Assembly (NCBI GenBank): GCA_016124665.1
Contig: WGNH01000012.1
Coordinates: 1 to 32,696, forward strand
From: Alphaproteobacteria bacterium
GTDB taxonomy: Bacteria > Pseudomonadota > Alphaproteobacteria > Caulobacterales > Maricaulaceae
Reading direction: 5' to 3'
Length of the DNA: 32,696 nt
Below are positions 16,144-26,175 of this stretch, piece after piece. Each line of letters starts with the position of its first letter. The first letter of the stretch is position 1. The notes under the pieces are model-generated. The model searched no databases. It saw only the letters and a program-made list of their open reading frames with translations, and was not told the origin of the DNA. The translations under genes were made by a program, and so were the position numbers.

Positions 16144-18685
16144 CTAGAATTCGAAGCGGAGGCGGCCCCCGGCCGTAAAGCCGCTGATATCGTCGGATTG
16201 GCCATCGCCCGACAATTCAACCCGCGAATAGAAGCTGAATTCCGTCGATCCGTCGAAGAGATAGGTGCCATACATCGCTTCAGCGAAGAGCGGACGTTCT
16301 CCGCCCAGACGCCAGGTTTGCGTCGAGACCTCCAGCGCACCGCTTTCGCGGTCTGTAATGCTGGCAGCGGTATACCGCATTTCACCGCTTTCAATATGCA
16401 GGGGCTGGATCAGGCTGACACGGAGTGCGTCACGGTCCGAGACCAGACCATTGCGGGTCATTGTGACCTGGAAGGCCGTGGACATCGCATCTTGTGACAA
16501 TTCCAGCACCTCGCTGTCAAAACCTCCCGCACGGGTCCGGGCCATGGTTGCCGAGGCGTCAAGATTGAGCTCCATGGGCAAGGCGACCGATGTTCCGAAA
16601 GTCACCGCGTCGGTCATTGTGCCACCGCTGAAGTCCAGCGGGCCGGTGCCTTGCGCCCCCAGGAAGCCGGCGTCCTCCCGCAGAAGCGTGTAGGAGAGAT
16701 TGACATCCAGACCCTCGCGGACCGTGTGCTCGATCCCGCCGGCAAAGGCGGTGGCCTGATAGGCATCCAGGCCTGAAATGCGGGACCGTTCCTCGCCGGA
16801 ATAAGGCAGGACATACATGTCCTCATCCCGTTCGGTGGAGACACCGAAGTTGAAGCGTGTCCGGGTATCCAGCGTGTAGGTGCCCATGCCGTAAAGGCCG
16901 CCGGAGGCAAAACCGAGGACCGGATTGACGCCGCCGGTTTCCGGACGGTGGTCCGAGAAGAGCCCGAAGCTGTTCTGACCCGAGAAGGCCAATGCGCCAT
17001 TGCCAAACCCGAAGCGCATTTCACGGCCGGATACGCGGTCCGTCATGCGGATGCCCAGCTGAACCGGCAACTCACCATCGGTGATGTTTTCGCGCGGATC
17101 GTGGCTGGACATGACCGCCGTGATGCGGAAGTCACCCCGCGCCGCGAGCGGTGCCGCATATTCTGTCGTGTCACGGAAGTCCGCGGTGCCGTCATCATCA
17201 CTATCAGCGTCACGATTGCGCTCGATGAGGTAGGTTTCCGCATTGACCGCAGATTCCAGCTCCTCACTCGTCAGGTCGAGCGTTAGGTCATCGAGAGAAA
17301 CGATGAAATCGCGGAAGGTATCGTTGATATCCTCGAACAGAACAACGCTGTTTTCATCTGCCGAGTAGAAGGTGAGACGGCCCCGGGTGCGGACGGCGCC
17401 AGCCACGTCGCGGCGTCTGAGATCACCTGTGACAATATAGAGATTGTCCGGGTCGAGCGGTGACATTGCCGCCCCGACATCCAGCATACCGCGGCCATAG
17501 ACCGCATCGGTGCCCGGCTCGCCCAGATCACGGGCCGACCGCAGCAGCACATCGGCGACATCACCGGATTCCAGCCATCCCCAGCGTCCCTGAACCAGCG
17601 CCGCAGCACCGGCCACCATTGGCGCGGCAAAGGATGTGCCCGACTGACGGATTACGCCGCCATTGCCATCAGACACCAGGATCAGCTCGCCCGGCGCAAC
17701 CAGGAAGCGGTCCATCAGACGGTTGCCTTCCTCACATACGCCATTGACGGTGAAACAGGCATCGCCGGGACGGTTGGAGAAGGTGGAGATATTATTCGCC
17801 GGATCGACAGAACCGACGATGATCAGATTGTCGACAGAGCCTACAGATGACCAGTCGACATCGAAGTCCTGCGTATAGCCATCATTCCCGGCAGCGACGA
17901 CAAAGAGCGCCTCGTCAGCCCGGCGGGCGATATCCCGGTCGCTGAACACATCCGCCCATTCCTGGGAGAAGGTTGTGCCCGGCACACCCAGAGACATGTT
18001 GACAACCAGGGCGCCACTGTTGAGCAGCGAATTGATGCCGTCGCGGACATCATCGAAATTGGTCGACAGGGTGTCATCGAACGGATTGTAGGTCACCAGG
18101 GTTGCCGAAGGCGCCAGCCCCATTACACCCTCACCATCAAGCGGCGCATTGATCAGGCCGGCGACGGCCGCCCCATGTGCAAAATTCAAGTAGGCGCGTT
18201 CACCCTTGGAATTGCGGACATTCAGCGCTTCTTCACTGGTGAAGGAGAAGTCGAGCAGGCCGACAATCACATTATTCCCGGCACCGGCCGCCTGAGACAG
18301 GGCCGGTGTCCAGTTGATGGCCGGCATCCAGTGATCAACACGGTCAAGGCCGGTATAGCCCATCAGGCCGTCATAAAAGTCGAGGAAAAAGGCTGAACGG
18401 TCTGCCGCATCCATGCTGGCGAGACTGTCAGGATCAGACAGGTCCAGGCCATAACGGGCAAGGAGTTCTGCAAGCACCGCTTCATGAACGGACTGGCCGG
18501 TTTCATGCTCGACGGCGGCTCCGAAGACCTCTTCGGCGCGGTCAAAGATCGCCTGAAGCTGTTCGGCCACCGAGGCATATTCTGACGTCGATGTTTCCTC
18601 GAAGGGATCAATGTCGCCCCAGAGAGCGTTGATGTCGCCCCAGAACGGACCGATGTCGCCCCAGAACGGGCTGATATCGCCGTAG
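16144..18685 (-). pseudogene. subtilisin-like autotransporter protease, 5' end removed by IS
   Basis: S8 serine protease with a C-terminal outer-membrane barrel. The triad is complete: Asp170 (GLLDFSF), His195 (NFAHGAAVAGL) and Ser376 (SGTSFAAP), with oxyanion Asn292 (AAGND); numbering is from the ATG at 18759. The last 320 or so residues show alternating beta strands and end RLRFEF with the terminal Phe typical of barrel proteins. The native 5' end is gone: homologous coding sequence stops at 18685, where an IS6-family element begins, and the open frame runs into it and uses an ATG at 18759 inside the IS. The protein would start with about 24 IS-derived residues and have no signal peptide, so it should not be exported. 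It was probably a surface protease before the insertion. Confidence 0.85.
18611..18681 (-). repeat. 21-bp tandem repeat coding for WGDI heptads
   Basis: Units beginning ATGTCGCCCCAGA recur every 21 bases at 18611, 18632 and 18653, with a fourth, cut or altered unit at 18674. On the minus strand they encode WGDI followed by three residues: SPF, GPF, NAL, DPF. The IS end at 18686 lies directly at the upstream edge, so further units may have been lost. Confidence 0.85.
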
Positions 18686-19488
18686 GGTGGTGTCAGACAA
18701 AAGCGAACCGGTCTCAGATTGCCAGGGTTTCGTCGATTTAGGCGGCAAGTTGCCGCCATTCGGCCAGCGCGTTCTGCCGGTTCTCCTTGAACGAGTTTCG
18801 GTCGTTGATGTGGCGCTCTAAATTGAAGTGATTGTGGACGGACGAATGAACGGCGACGAATTTCTGGAGACTTCGCATTCGCCTGAATCTGAGCATGGCT
18901 CGTTCTCGTCTTCGGAACGGTAAGTGGCTGTTCTCGGCTCTGTTGTTAAGCCACCTCCCCACGTCCTGTTTGTCCTCGTTTCCGATGACCTTCATGGCGG
19001 CTCGATACGAGCGGAGTCTGTCTGTGACGATAACTTCAGGATTACCATACCGCTTCATCGCTTTGCGCAAAAACTTCAATGCTGCATGGCGATCTCGGCG
19101 CTTGGTGACATAGGCTTCGAGCACTTCACCTTCATGATCGACGGCGCGCCAGAGGTAGTGCGTGACGCCATTTATCTTCACGAACACCTCGTCCAGATGC
19201 CATTGCCACTGGTCCCAGGCGCGAAGCTTATCAGCTCGTTTTCTTCGAATTTCGGCGGCGAACATCGGGCCGAACCGGTTCCACCAGAACCGCACACTCT
19301 CATGGCTCAGATCAATCCCGCGTTCGTGCAGCAGATCCTCGACGTTTCGAAGCGACAACGGGAATCGGACATACATCATCACCGCGAGACGGATGACCTC
19401 AGGTGATGTCTTGAAGTAGCGAAATGGGTTTTTCATCCGGCGAAAATATCGCCTAACCCGCTAACGCTGGGTTTCCTCTGACACTGCG
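18686..19488 (-). mobile_element. IS6-family insertion sequence, copy 1
   Basis: About 803 bp. The left end GGTGGTGTCAGA (18686-18697) and the right end TCTGACACTGCG (19477-19488) form a partial inverted repeat sharing TGTCAGA at the inner side. The single gene inside is an IS6-type transposase on the minus strand. The bases next to the ends (CGCCGTAG left, CTCAAGGC right) are not an 8-bp duplication. The element cuts a subtilase gene on its left and has an RND efflux gene on its right. Exact outer ends are uncertain by a few bases. Confidence 0.85.
18738..19436 (-). CDS. IS6-family DDE transposase (copy 1)
   Basis: Transposase of 232 residues that moves the IS by replicative cointegrate formation. 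An N-terminal helix-turn-helix (SLRNVEDLLHERGIDLSHESV) precedes the DDE catalytic core: Asp82 in HLDEVFVKI, Asp139 in IVTDRL, Glu168 in NNRAENSH. The sequence is full length and shows no lesion, so it could be active. It differs from copy 2 at four residues only (Tyr/Phe109, Arg/Lys145 and two near the C-terminus), while the DNA shows clearly more differences. Confidence 0.95.
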   Translation of the reverse strand: MKNPFRYFKTSPEVIRLAVMMYVRFPLSLRNVEDLLHERGIDLSHESVRFWWNRFGPMFAAEIRRKRADKLRAWDQWQWHLDEVFVKINGVTHYLWRAVDHEGEVLEAYVTKRRDRHAALKFLRKAMKRYGNPEVIVTDRLRSYRAAMKVIGNEDKQDVGRWLNNRAENSHLPFRRRERAMLRFRRMRSLQKFVAVHSSVHNHFNLERHINDRNSFKENRQNALAEWRQLAA

Positions 19489-19558
19489 CTCAAGGCGGGT
19501 AGCGCGGCCGTCGAGCTCCAGAATTCAGAGACCGGTCAGCGCAGGACTGGGTCCGCCC

Positions 19559-22500
19559 TCATACTTCCTGTTTTTCACCAACAATCAGGCTGTACAACAC
19601 GGGCACGACCCCGAGGGTGAGCGTGGCGCCGACCAACAGACCAAATGCGATGGCGGAGGCCATCCCGTAAAACAGGACACCGCCGTAAAGAATAAGCGGA
19701 ACAAGGCCCAGAACCGTGGTGAGAGTTGTCATCAAGATTGGTCTCAACCTCGACAGGCAGGCGAACAAAATCGCTTCCCGTTGAGGCGTGCCCTTTGCTT
19801 CTTCGCTCGTGATCCGGTCAATCAATACAATCCCGTTATTGATCACAATGCCGGCCAGGCTCACCAATCCCAGCAGGACCATGAAAGCAAAGGGCGCCCC
19901 CATGACCACAAGCCCGAGAACCGCACCGACCAGAACCAGCGGGACGGTCATCAGGATGATGCCTCCACGGCGGATGGAGTTGAACTGGGCAATCAGCAGC
20001 AAGGCAATGGTCGCCAGCGCAAACGGAAAATTGGAGTAGAGGCGACGTTGCGCCCGGGCCTGATCCTCCGGCTCACCGCCAACTTCAACCCTGTAGCCGG
20101 CGGGCAAATCAAGCGCCGCGAGCGTTGATTCCATCGCTTCGACAATCTCGTTCGCACCCAGGCTGCTGGAATGCCCGCCAATTGTGATGACGCGTTCAAG
20201 ATCGACCCGCTCGATACGGGGGTAAATCCAGCGCGGGCTGCCAGACGCGATTTCACCCAGACGGACAAAATCATGATCTCGATCAGACCAGATCATCGTG
20301 CCTTCTACTGAGGCGAGTGTTTCCCGCGCTGTCTCTTCCGCACGCACCATGACGGGAATTTCAAAACGCCCTTCCCGCAGACTTGTCACTTCCTGGCCAT
20401 TGAAGGTCCGCCGCAAGGCTTGAGCGACGGAGGCCGAACTCACGCCTTCCCGGCGCGCGCGCTCCTGATCAATCTGCAGGTCGACTTCAAGCACCCGGTT
20501 TTCCCAATCCAGAAGCACACCACTGGCGCCTGGAAGCGCCAGGAAACCAGCTTCGACCTGTTGCGCTAGCGCGTAGAGAATATCTGGATTGTCTCCGGCA
20601 AGTCTGAATTCAACCCAACCGGCTTCACTGGGACCAAACCACATCGCCTTGGCATCGGTATTGGCCTCGGGAATATGCGCATCCGCATACGCATTGGTGC
20701 GGGTAAGAAGTTCGGGGATTTGCTGATGCGTTTGCACATTCACCAGTATAAACGCCCGATTGGGAGCGGGTTTCATGGGCGAGAGTGCAAGATAAAAACG
20801 CGGACCACCCTCTCCAACATAAGTGGTGTTAGAGACGATTTCGGGATTGACGGTTTCGTCACTCAACCATTCGGCCAATCGACGGGCCGCAAGCTCAGTG
20901 GTGCGGATGTCGGCTCCGGCTTCCAGATTCATGTAAACCAGAAACTGATTGCGCTCGCTGGTCGGAAAAAACGCGTTCGGCAATTGCAGAAACGTGAAAA
21001 CCGACAGAGCCAGAATCGCACCAACACCCGTGAGGAATATCAATCGGAACGCCAGGAGTTTGGACAGGACGTATCTGTATGGCCCGTAGAGGCACCCCTG
21101 AAACGCGTCGGAAGTCTCGCGCTTTCGAAGGTTGGAGGGTTTGACCTTGAGGAACCAGGAACACAGGGCGGGCGTTACCGTCATCGACAAAGCCCATGAT
21201 GATAACAGCAGCAGGATGACCACAGTTCCCAGCGTGCCGACATATTCACCGGCGGCGCCGGGAATGAGGGCGAGCGGGAAGAAGGCTGCGACGGTCGTCA
21301 ATGTCGATGTCAAAAGCGGAATGGCGAGTGATTTTCCGGCCGCCACCGCTGCCTCTCTGGCAGGCGCACCATTTTCCATCCTCACCCGGATGTCTTCGGT
21401 CATGACGATGCCGTTATCGACGAGCAGACCAAGGGCAATGATCGTGGCGGCGATCGACATGCGCTGCAGCTCGATGTCGAAAAAACCCATCAGGATAAGA
21501 CCTGAAAGCATGGTCAACGGGACAAAGGCGCCGACAATCAGGCCCGACCTTATCCCCAGGAATACGATCACAACGATCAGGATGATGACCAGGGTGAGGT
21601 AAACATTGTTCAGAGCGCCATCGACCGCAACTTCGATCAAATCCGGCTGGAAAGACGCATAATCGAGTTCGAGGCCGATCGGCAGATCCATCTGGATCGC
21701 ATTCAGCGCGGCATCAAGCCTGTCACCAAAGAGCACATTATCGGTCCCCTCATGGGTCGAAACCGCAATGATAACCGCGGGGCGGCCATTGAAAAAAACC
21801 GGGTTGTCCTGTGGATCCTGATACCCCCGGCGAACATTGGCGACATCGCCGATGCGAACGAGATCGCCTCTGCCGGGAAGCTGAAACGTGACATTCGCAA
21901 CGTCATCCTCGTCCATCAGTGCTCCCGATGGTTCAACGGCCAGCCGGCGTCCATCGGCCACAACAAGGCCGGTCGGTGAGACTGTGTTTTGATCGGCGAT
22001 CGCCTGCGCGGCCGCTCCCGGTCCAATTCCCAACCGGGATGTGCGATGCAGGTCGAACTCAATGAATATCTGTTCTTCTTGCACGCCGTAGAGCCGCACC
22101 TTGCGAACGGCCTCCATGGCATAAATCCGGCTGCGAATGTCTTCTGCGGTTTCGCGCATCCGGGCGTGGGAATAGCCATCGCTCCACAGCGCCACAGTTA
22201 CCACCGATACCAACCCGATATCTTCTTCCACAATGACAGCAAGGGCCTGCGGAGGCAGATCGGTCTGAACGCTTTCGGCGCGATTCCGGATTTCCTGAAC
22301 CACCGCGTCAACATCACCGGTGTAATCGGTCACCTGGATGTCGAAGATGGCCCGGTCTCGTTGCGCTGATGCGGAAATTGACTCGATTTCGGGAATATCC
22401 CGTAACGCCTCCTCGATGGGCCGGGCGATGAGCATCTCGACCTCGGTCGGACTTAGCCCTGGCGCCTGCGCGACAATCCCGACATTACGGATCTGGATAA

Positions 22501-22609
22501 TCGGGTCTTCGGCGCGCGGGAAGCTGGCGAAACTCAGCAGCCCGCCAAAAACAAGAAACCCAATAAAAAGCACGAGAATACGCGAGTTCTTCAGAGCAAA
22601 ATCAGTCAT
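19559..22609 (-). CDS. RND efflux permease (HAE1-type)
   Basis: Inner-membrane proton-driven drug efflux pump of 1016 residues. The N-terminal helix (ILVLFIGFLVFGGLLSFASF) is followed by a periplasmic porter domain (EDPIIQIRN, PGLSPTEVEMLIARPIEEAL), a helix block with the proton-relay segment, a second porter domain and a last helix block (FMVLLGLVSLAGIVINNGIV). In the relay helix the usual Asp-Asp pair reads VDNGIV, so one Asp is Asn, as in some RND subgroups. The gene follows its membrane-fusion partner by 18 bases, with GAGGAC before the ATG. No outer-membrane channel gene is nearby, so a shared channel of the TolC type is likely. The gene ends 70 bases before IS copy 1. Confidence 0.93.
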   Translation of the reverse strand: MTDFALKNSRILVLFIGFLVFGGLLSFASFPRAEDPIIQIRNVGIVAQAPGLSPTEVEMLIARPIEEALRDIPEIESISASAQRDRAIFDIQVTDYTGDVDAVVQEIRNRAESVQTDLPPQALAVIVEEDIGLVSVVTVALWSDGYSHARMRETAEDIRSRIYAMEAVRKVRLYGVQEEQIFIEFDLHRTSRLGIGPGAAAQAIADQNTVSPTGLVVADGRRLAVEPSGALMDEDDVANVTFQLPGRGDLVRIGDVANVRRGYQDPQDNPVFFNGRPAVIIAVSTHEGTDNVLFGDRLDAALNAIQMDLPIGLELDYASFQPDLIEVAVDGALNNVYLTLVIILIVVIVFLGIRSGLIVGAFVPLTMLSGLILMGFFDIELQRMSIAATIIALGLLVDNGIVMTEDIRVRMENGAPAREAAVAAGKSLAIPLLTSTLTTVAAFFPLALIPGAAGEYVGTLGTVVILLLLSSWALSMTVTPALCSWFLKVKPSNLRKRETSDAFQGCLYGPYRYVLSKLLAFRLIFLTGVGAILALSVFTFLQLPNAFFPTSERNQFLVYMNLEAGADIRTTELAARRLAEWLSDETVNPEIVSNTTYVGEGGPRFYLALSPMKPAPNRAFILVNVQTHQQIPELLTRTNAYADAHIPEANTDAKAMWFGPSEAGWVEFRLAGDNPDILYALAQQVEAGFLALPGASGVLLDWENRVLEVDLQIDQERARREGVSSASVAQALRRTFNGQEVTSLREGRFEIPVMVRAEETARETLASVEGTMIWSDRDHDFVRLGEIASGSPRWIYPRIERVDLERVITIGGHSSSLGANEIVEAMESTLAALDLPAGYRVEVGGEPEDQARAQRRLYSNFPFALATIALLLIAQFNSIRRGGIILMTVPLVLVGAVLGLVVMGAPFAFMVLLGLVSLAGIVINNGIVLIDRITSEEAKGTPQREAILFACLSRLRPILMTTLTTVLGLVPLILYGGVLFYGMASAIAFGLLVGATLTLGVVPVLYSLIVGEKQEV

Positions 22610-22627
22610 TGGTCCTCGCCCCCCGGA

Positions 22628-23707
22628 TTATTGGAAATCTTCAGGGAGTCGAACGCGCTGTCCGTCCCGCAGAATTCCCGCCCCGGCAGCTGCAATGATA
22701 TCGCCTTCACTCAAGCCCTCACTGACCAGCACAATATTGCCCTGGGCGCCGGTTACCGTGATCGGGACGAGCTGAACCCGGGAAGTGTCACGGTCGTAGA
22801 GGAAGACATGAACCTGATCCTGCGTGGGTCCGGCGACGACCGACGCGAACGGAATCGGCGTTCCGATCGTCTCTGAGACGAGCGTGATTGTTGCACTTGC
22901 AGCCATGCCAGGAAGCAGATTTGCCGGCGGATTTCTGATACTGACCGTCACCGGAATTGTGTTCGTGGCTCCGGCATCCCGTCCAACCTGAACGATTTGC
23001 CCGGCGCAGCCACATCCCTGTACCGTCGCCAGATCCACGCTGACACTCATCCCCGGGATCAATTGCCCGGCCAGCCGGTCGGGAGCATCCACCAAAACCT
23101 CCAACCCGCCATCCGCATTCAGTTCAGCAATCGGCATGCCGACGTGAACTTCCTCAAACGGATCGACATAAACGTTCGCGATAACCCCGGCATAGGGCGC
23201 ATACAGGATTGAGCGCTCCAGAGCCCGCGTCATTTGTCCCAGCAAGGCCCGGCTCGCCCTCACATCACTTTCTGCCGTGACATACGCGGCCGTAAACTGC
23301 TCGAGCGCGGCCGGCGATATCCACCCGCTTTCATAGAGCTGGCGCCGCCGATCCAGTTCCAGGCGGCGTTCTTCTGCGGTCGCGCTTGCCCTCTGGAGCT
23401 GAGCCCGAGCCGTGTCAATCTGGAGCCGGAAGAGCTCATCATCAAGGCGCGCGATGATTGCGCCTTCTTCCACCCGGTCACTATTGTTGACGTTCAGCTC
23501 GACCAATGTTCCTGAAACCGCAAAGGCGAGGGATGCCCGGTCTGCCGCCTGAATTAGCCCGGGCAGCCGGACATCCCTGCTGCCTGCAGCTTCCACGACA
23601 CGGTAGGGTTCGATGGTTCGCTCCCTTGGTTCAGGAATATCGACCGGCTCGCGGCCGCAAGACGCCAAAACCACGGATGCCATAAGCAGGACAATGATCG
23701 GTCGCAT
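22628..23707 (-). CDS. RND membrane-fusion lipoprotein
   Basis: Periplasmic adaptor of 359 residues joining the RND permease to an outer-membrane channel. The start MRPIIVLLMASVVLASC is a lipoprotein signal with lipobox LASC. A lipoyl-like half (SGTLVELNVNNSDRVEEGAIIARLDD), a helical hairpin (AQLQRASATAEERRLELDRRRQLYESG), the second lipoyl half (ILYAPYAGVIANVYVDPFEEV) and a beta-barrel with membrane-proximal domain follow in the normal order. The ATG at 23707 is preferred because it gives a clean signal; in-frame starts at 23722 and 23767 exist. It heads a two-gene operon with the permease. Confidence 0.92.
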   Translation of the reverse strand: MRPIIVLLMASVVLASCGREPVDIPEPRERTIEPYRVVEAAGSRDVRLPGLIQAADRASLAFAVSGTLVELNVNNSDRVEEGAIIARLDDELFRLQIDTARAQLQRASATAEERRLELDRRRQLYESGWISPAALEQFTAAYVTAESDVRASRALLGQMTRALERSILYAPYAGVIANVYVDPFEEVHVGMPIAELNADGGLEVLVDAPDRLAGQLIPGMSVSVDLATVQGCGCAGQIVQVGRDAGATNTIPVTVSIRNPPANLLPGMAASATITLVSETIGTPIPFASVVAGPTQDQVHVFLYDRDTSRVQLVPITVTGAQGNIVLVSEGLSEGDIIAAAGAGILRDGQRVRLPEDFQ

Positions 23708-23780
23708 GGGTTGGTCTTCCATATGGTTTGACTGGAATTTTAGTTCCGTGATTCGGGCGTTCGCCAATCGCTGTAAACGT

Positions 23781-24188
23781 TCAGTTTGTGATGTGCCGGC
23801 TCTGACCCAGCTGTCGCAGGACGACGACAGATATTGCGGCCCACACCAGTGTGCGCAGGATCATCGCGCCCACCGTGCGCATTTCATAGGCGCCGCCCTG
23901 CAGTACATGGACGCCGAAAAACACCAGGACCAGGGCGGTGCCCGCCAGAATGGCGATCGAGAGCCAGACCGCCCGGCGATGCTGCAACATCATTCCGATT
24001 CCGGCTATCACATAGGCAAATCCGGCCAGAAAGTTGAACCAGAGCACAAACGGCACCGCATCGCCCATCGCCGCGCGTGCCTCGAGGCCGCCGAACAGAG
24101 TGCGGCCTCCCGAAAGAATGGTCAGCGCCCCGAACAGCAGCGCCACGATGGCCGCAATCAGCAAGCCGGTATTTCGTTTGGAGGTCAT
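23781..24188 (-). CDS. small four-helix membrane protein
   Basis: Inner-membrane protein of 135 residues with four hydrophobic segments: GLLIAAIVALLFGALTIL, FVLWFNFLAGFAYVIAGIG, AVWLSIAILAGTALVLVFF and GAMILRTLVWAAISVVVL. No enzymatic motif is visible and I do not recognise a named family. The ATG at 24188 follows AAAGGACA and avoids the long overlap with phaC that an earlier in-frame start would need. It lies 43 bases downstream of phaC and 73 bases upstream of the adaptor gene, all on the same strand, so it may be cotranscribed with phaC, the efflux pair or both. Confidence 0.75.
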   Translation of the reverse strand: MTSKRNTGLLIAAIVALLFGALTILSGGRTLFGGLEARAAMGDAVPFVLWFNFLAGFAYVIAGIGMMLQHRRAVWLSIAILAGTALVLVFFGVHVLQGGAYEMRTVGAMILRTLVWAAISVVVLRQLGQSRHITN

Positions 24189-24231
24189 TTGCCTTGTCCT
24201 TTGAAGTGCCGCGCAGCGACACGGCGATATC

Positions 24232-26085
24232 CTATTTTTGAAACACGTAGGTCCCCGGCGCATCGGCAATGGGCGGGTAGCCGGCCTTCGGATCGCCCAT
24301 GGCAGGGGGCGTGGCCGGTTCGCCGGAATGTCCATCGAGCCAGAACATCCAGGCGTCCCACCACGACCCGTCGCGCGGTTCTGAGTTGGCCATCCATGTC
24401 TGTGGATCGAGCTGGCGATCCAGCGCACGCTTGGTTCCGATCCGGTAGGACCGGCGCGGATGGCCTGGTTCGCTCACGATACCGGCATTGTGCCCGCCGC
24501 TGGTCAGCGCGAAGGTTACGTCGGTGTCGGTGAGCGCCTGTATCTTGAAGACGGAAGGCCAGGGCGCGACATGATCCTTGACCGTGCCGACTGCAAAGAT
24601 CGGTTCGCGGATGTCGGACAGCGCAACCGGACGTCCGTCGATCATGAAACGGCCTTCGGCCAGATCATTGTCGAGATATAGCTTGCGCAAATACTCCGAA
24701 TGCATTGCAAAGGGCATCCGCGTGCCATCGGCGTTCCAGGCCATCAGGTCGTTCAAGGCGGGCTGCTCACCTATCAGGTAGTGCCGCGTCACGCGGGACC
24801 AGAACAAATCGTTCGAGCGCAGCATCTGGAACGCTCCGGCCATCTGGCTGGTGTCGAGATAACCCTGTTTCCACATCACGCCATCGAGAAAGGAAAGCTG
24901 GCTTTCGTCGATAAAGAGCTGCAATTCGCCAGGCTCGGTGAAATCGACCTGGCTGGCCAGAAGTGACAGCGACGCGAACGGATCATCCTCGTTACGGGCG
25001 ATGGCGGCTGCGGCGATGGCCAACAGGGTGCCTCCGAGGCAATAGCCGGCGGCATGGATTTTGTGGTCCGGAATGATCGCGCGGACCGCCTCCAACGCCG
25101 CCATAACGCCGAGTTGACGATAATCCTCCATCGTCAGATCACGGGCGTCTGCGTCAGGATTCCTCCATGAAATCATGAAGACCGTATATCCCTGACTGAC
25201 GAGATGCCTAACCAGGGAGTTTTGCGGTGAAAGGTCGAGAATATAGTATTTCATGATCCAGGCCGGAACGATCAGGATCGGCTCCGGGCGTACCGTCTTC
25301 GAGAGCGGGGCATACTGGATCAGCTCGATCAATCGATTGCGAAAGACGACCTTCCCCGCCGTCACCGCGACGTCCTGGCCCGGCAGGTAATTCTCGGTGC
25401 CTTCGGGGGCGGCCCCGGTCATTGTCCGCTGCACGTCGTTCAGGAAATTCTGCGTCCCTCGTACCAGGTTCAATCCGGCCTGATCGTGGGTTTCCTGCAA
25501 AGCCTCGGGGTTGGTGAGCAGGAAATTGGATGGCGAGACCGTATCAAGCAATTGGCGCGTCAGGAATTGCAGCTGGCGCTCGTGCTGAGCGGTGACACCG
25601 GGAACGCCGGTAACCGCATTGTGCCACCACTGCTGCTGCAGCAGGAAGTTTTGATAGATCAGGTTAAATGGCATGTGTTGCCACGCATCGCCGCTGAACC
25701 GGCCATCCTGCGGCAGGGGCTCGATGCAGGGCTCCGGCGCGTCGGTGAGCCGGGCGCTGTCGATGGCATACCGACCCAGCCGACGGGATTTGTCGGCAGC
25801 CTTCTCGGCCAATTGCATACGTTTGCCCGGAGCGCCGGCGATGTGCGTGGCCCAGTCGAACCAGGCGCCCATCAAAGCGGCGGGCGAGAGCCCGTGCGTC
25901 AAGCGGCCGACCGATGCCCGCATGGCGAGATCAAGGGTTTCGTAGGCGCTTGTTGCAGTGTCATGGGACGTGTCATTGGCAGCGACCAATGTGTCTGCTC
26001 CGGAGGCTGACTGCGCCTTGCCGTCGTCTGTCTTGTGACGAAGCTTGCGCGGGGTCACCGTCGGTTTCTTGTCTTTCTTAGCCAT
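24232..26085 (-). CDS. phaC: class I poly(3-hydroxyalkanoate) synthase
   Basis: Polymerises (R)-3-hydroxyacyl-CoA into storage polyester at the granule surface, releasing CoA. The nucleophile elbow is GYCLGGT with Cys349; the general base pair is Asp504 (VKDHVAPW) and His532 (GGHNAG). The 28-residue Asp-His spacing equals that in the Ralstonia enzyme. A substrate-entry segment (DLSPQNSLVRHLVSQGYTVFMISWRNPD) precedes the elbow. At 617 residues it is in the class I range. The N-terminus is Lys-rich and poorly conserved. ATG at 26085 has TAGGAGGT upstream; the TTG at 26088 is an alternative. No phaA, phaB or phasin gene is adjacent. A perfect palindrome lies in the divergent promoter region upstream, and a TetR gene follows on the other side. 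Confidence 0.96.
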   Translation of the reverse strand: MAKKDKKPTVTPRKLRHKTDDGKAQSASGADTLVAANDTSHDTATSAYETLDLAMRASVGRLTHGLSPAALMGAWFDWATHIAGAPGKRMQLAEKAADKSRRLGRYAIDSARLTDAPEPCIEPLPQDGRFSGDAWQHMPFNLIYQNFLLQQQWWHNAVTGVPGVTAQHERQLQFLTRQLLDTVSPSNFLLTNPEALQETHDQAGLNLVRGTQNFLNDVQRTMTGAAPEGTENYLPGQDVAVTAGKVVFRNRLIELIQYAPLSKTVRPEPILIVPAWIMKYYILDLSPQNSLVRHLVSQGYTVFMISWRNPDADARDLTMEDYRQLGVMAALEAVRAIIPDHKIHAAGYCLGGTLLAIAAAAIARNEDDPFASLSLLASQVDFTEPGELQLFIDESQLSFLDGVMWKQGYLDTSQMAGAFQMLRSNDLFWSRVTRHYLIGEQPALNDLMAWNADGTRMPFAMHSEYLRKLYLDNDLAEGRFMIDGRPVALSDIREPIFAVGTVKDHVAPWPSVFKIQALTDTDVTFALTSGGHNAGIVSEPGHPRRSYRIGTKRALDRQLDPQTWMANSEPRDGSWWDAWMFWLDGHSGEPATPPAMGDPKAGYPPIADAPGTYVFQK

Positions 26086-26175
26086 CAACCAGACCTCCTA
26101 AGTCCACGATAACTGCGGCGTGACTCCGACGAATATCGTGATCACACCCCGCATCAGAAACGAGCGATCAAAAAG

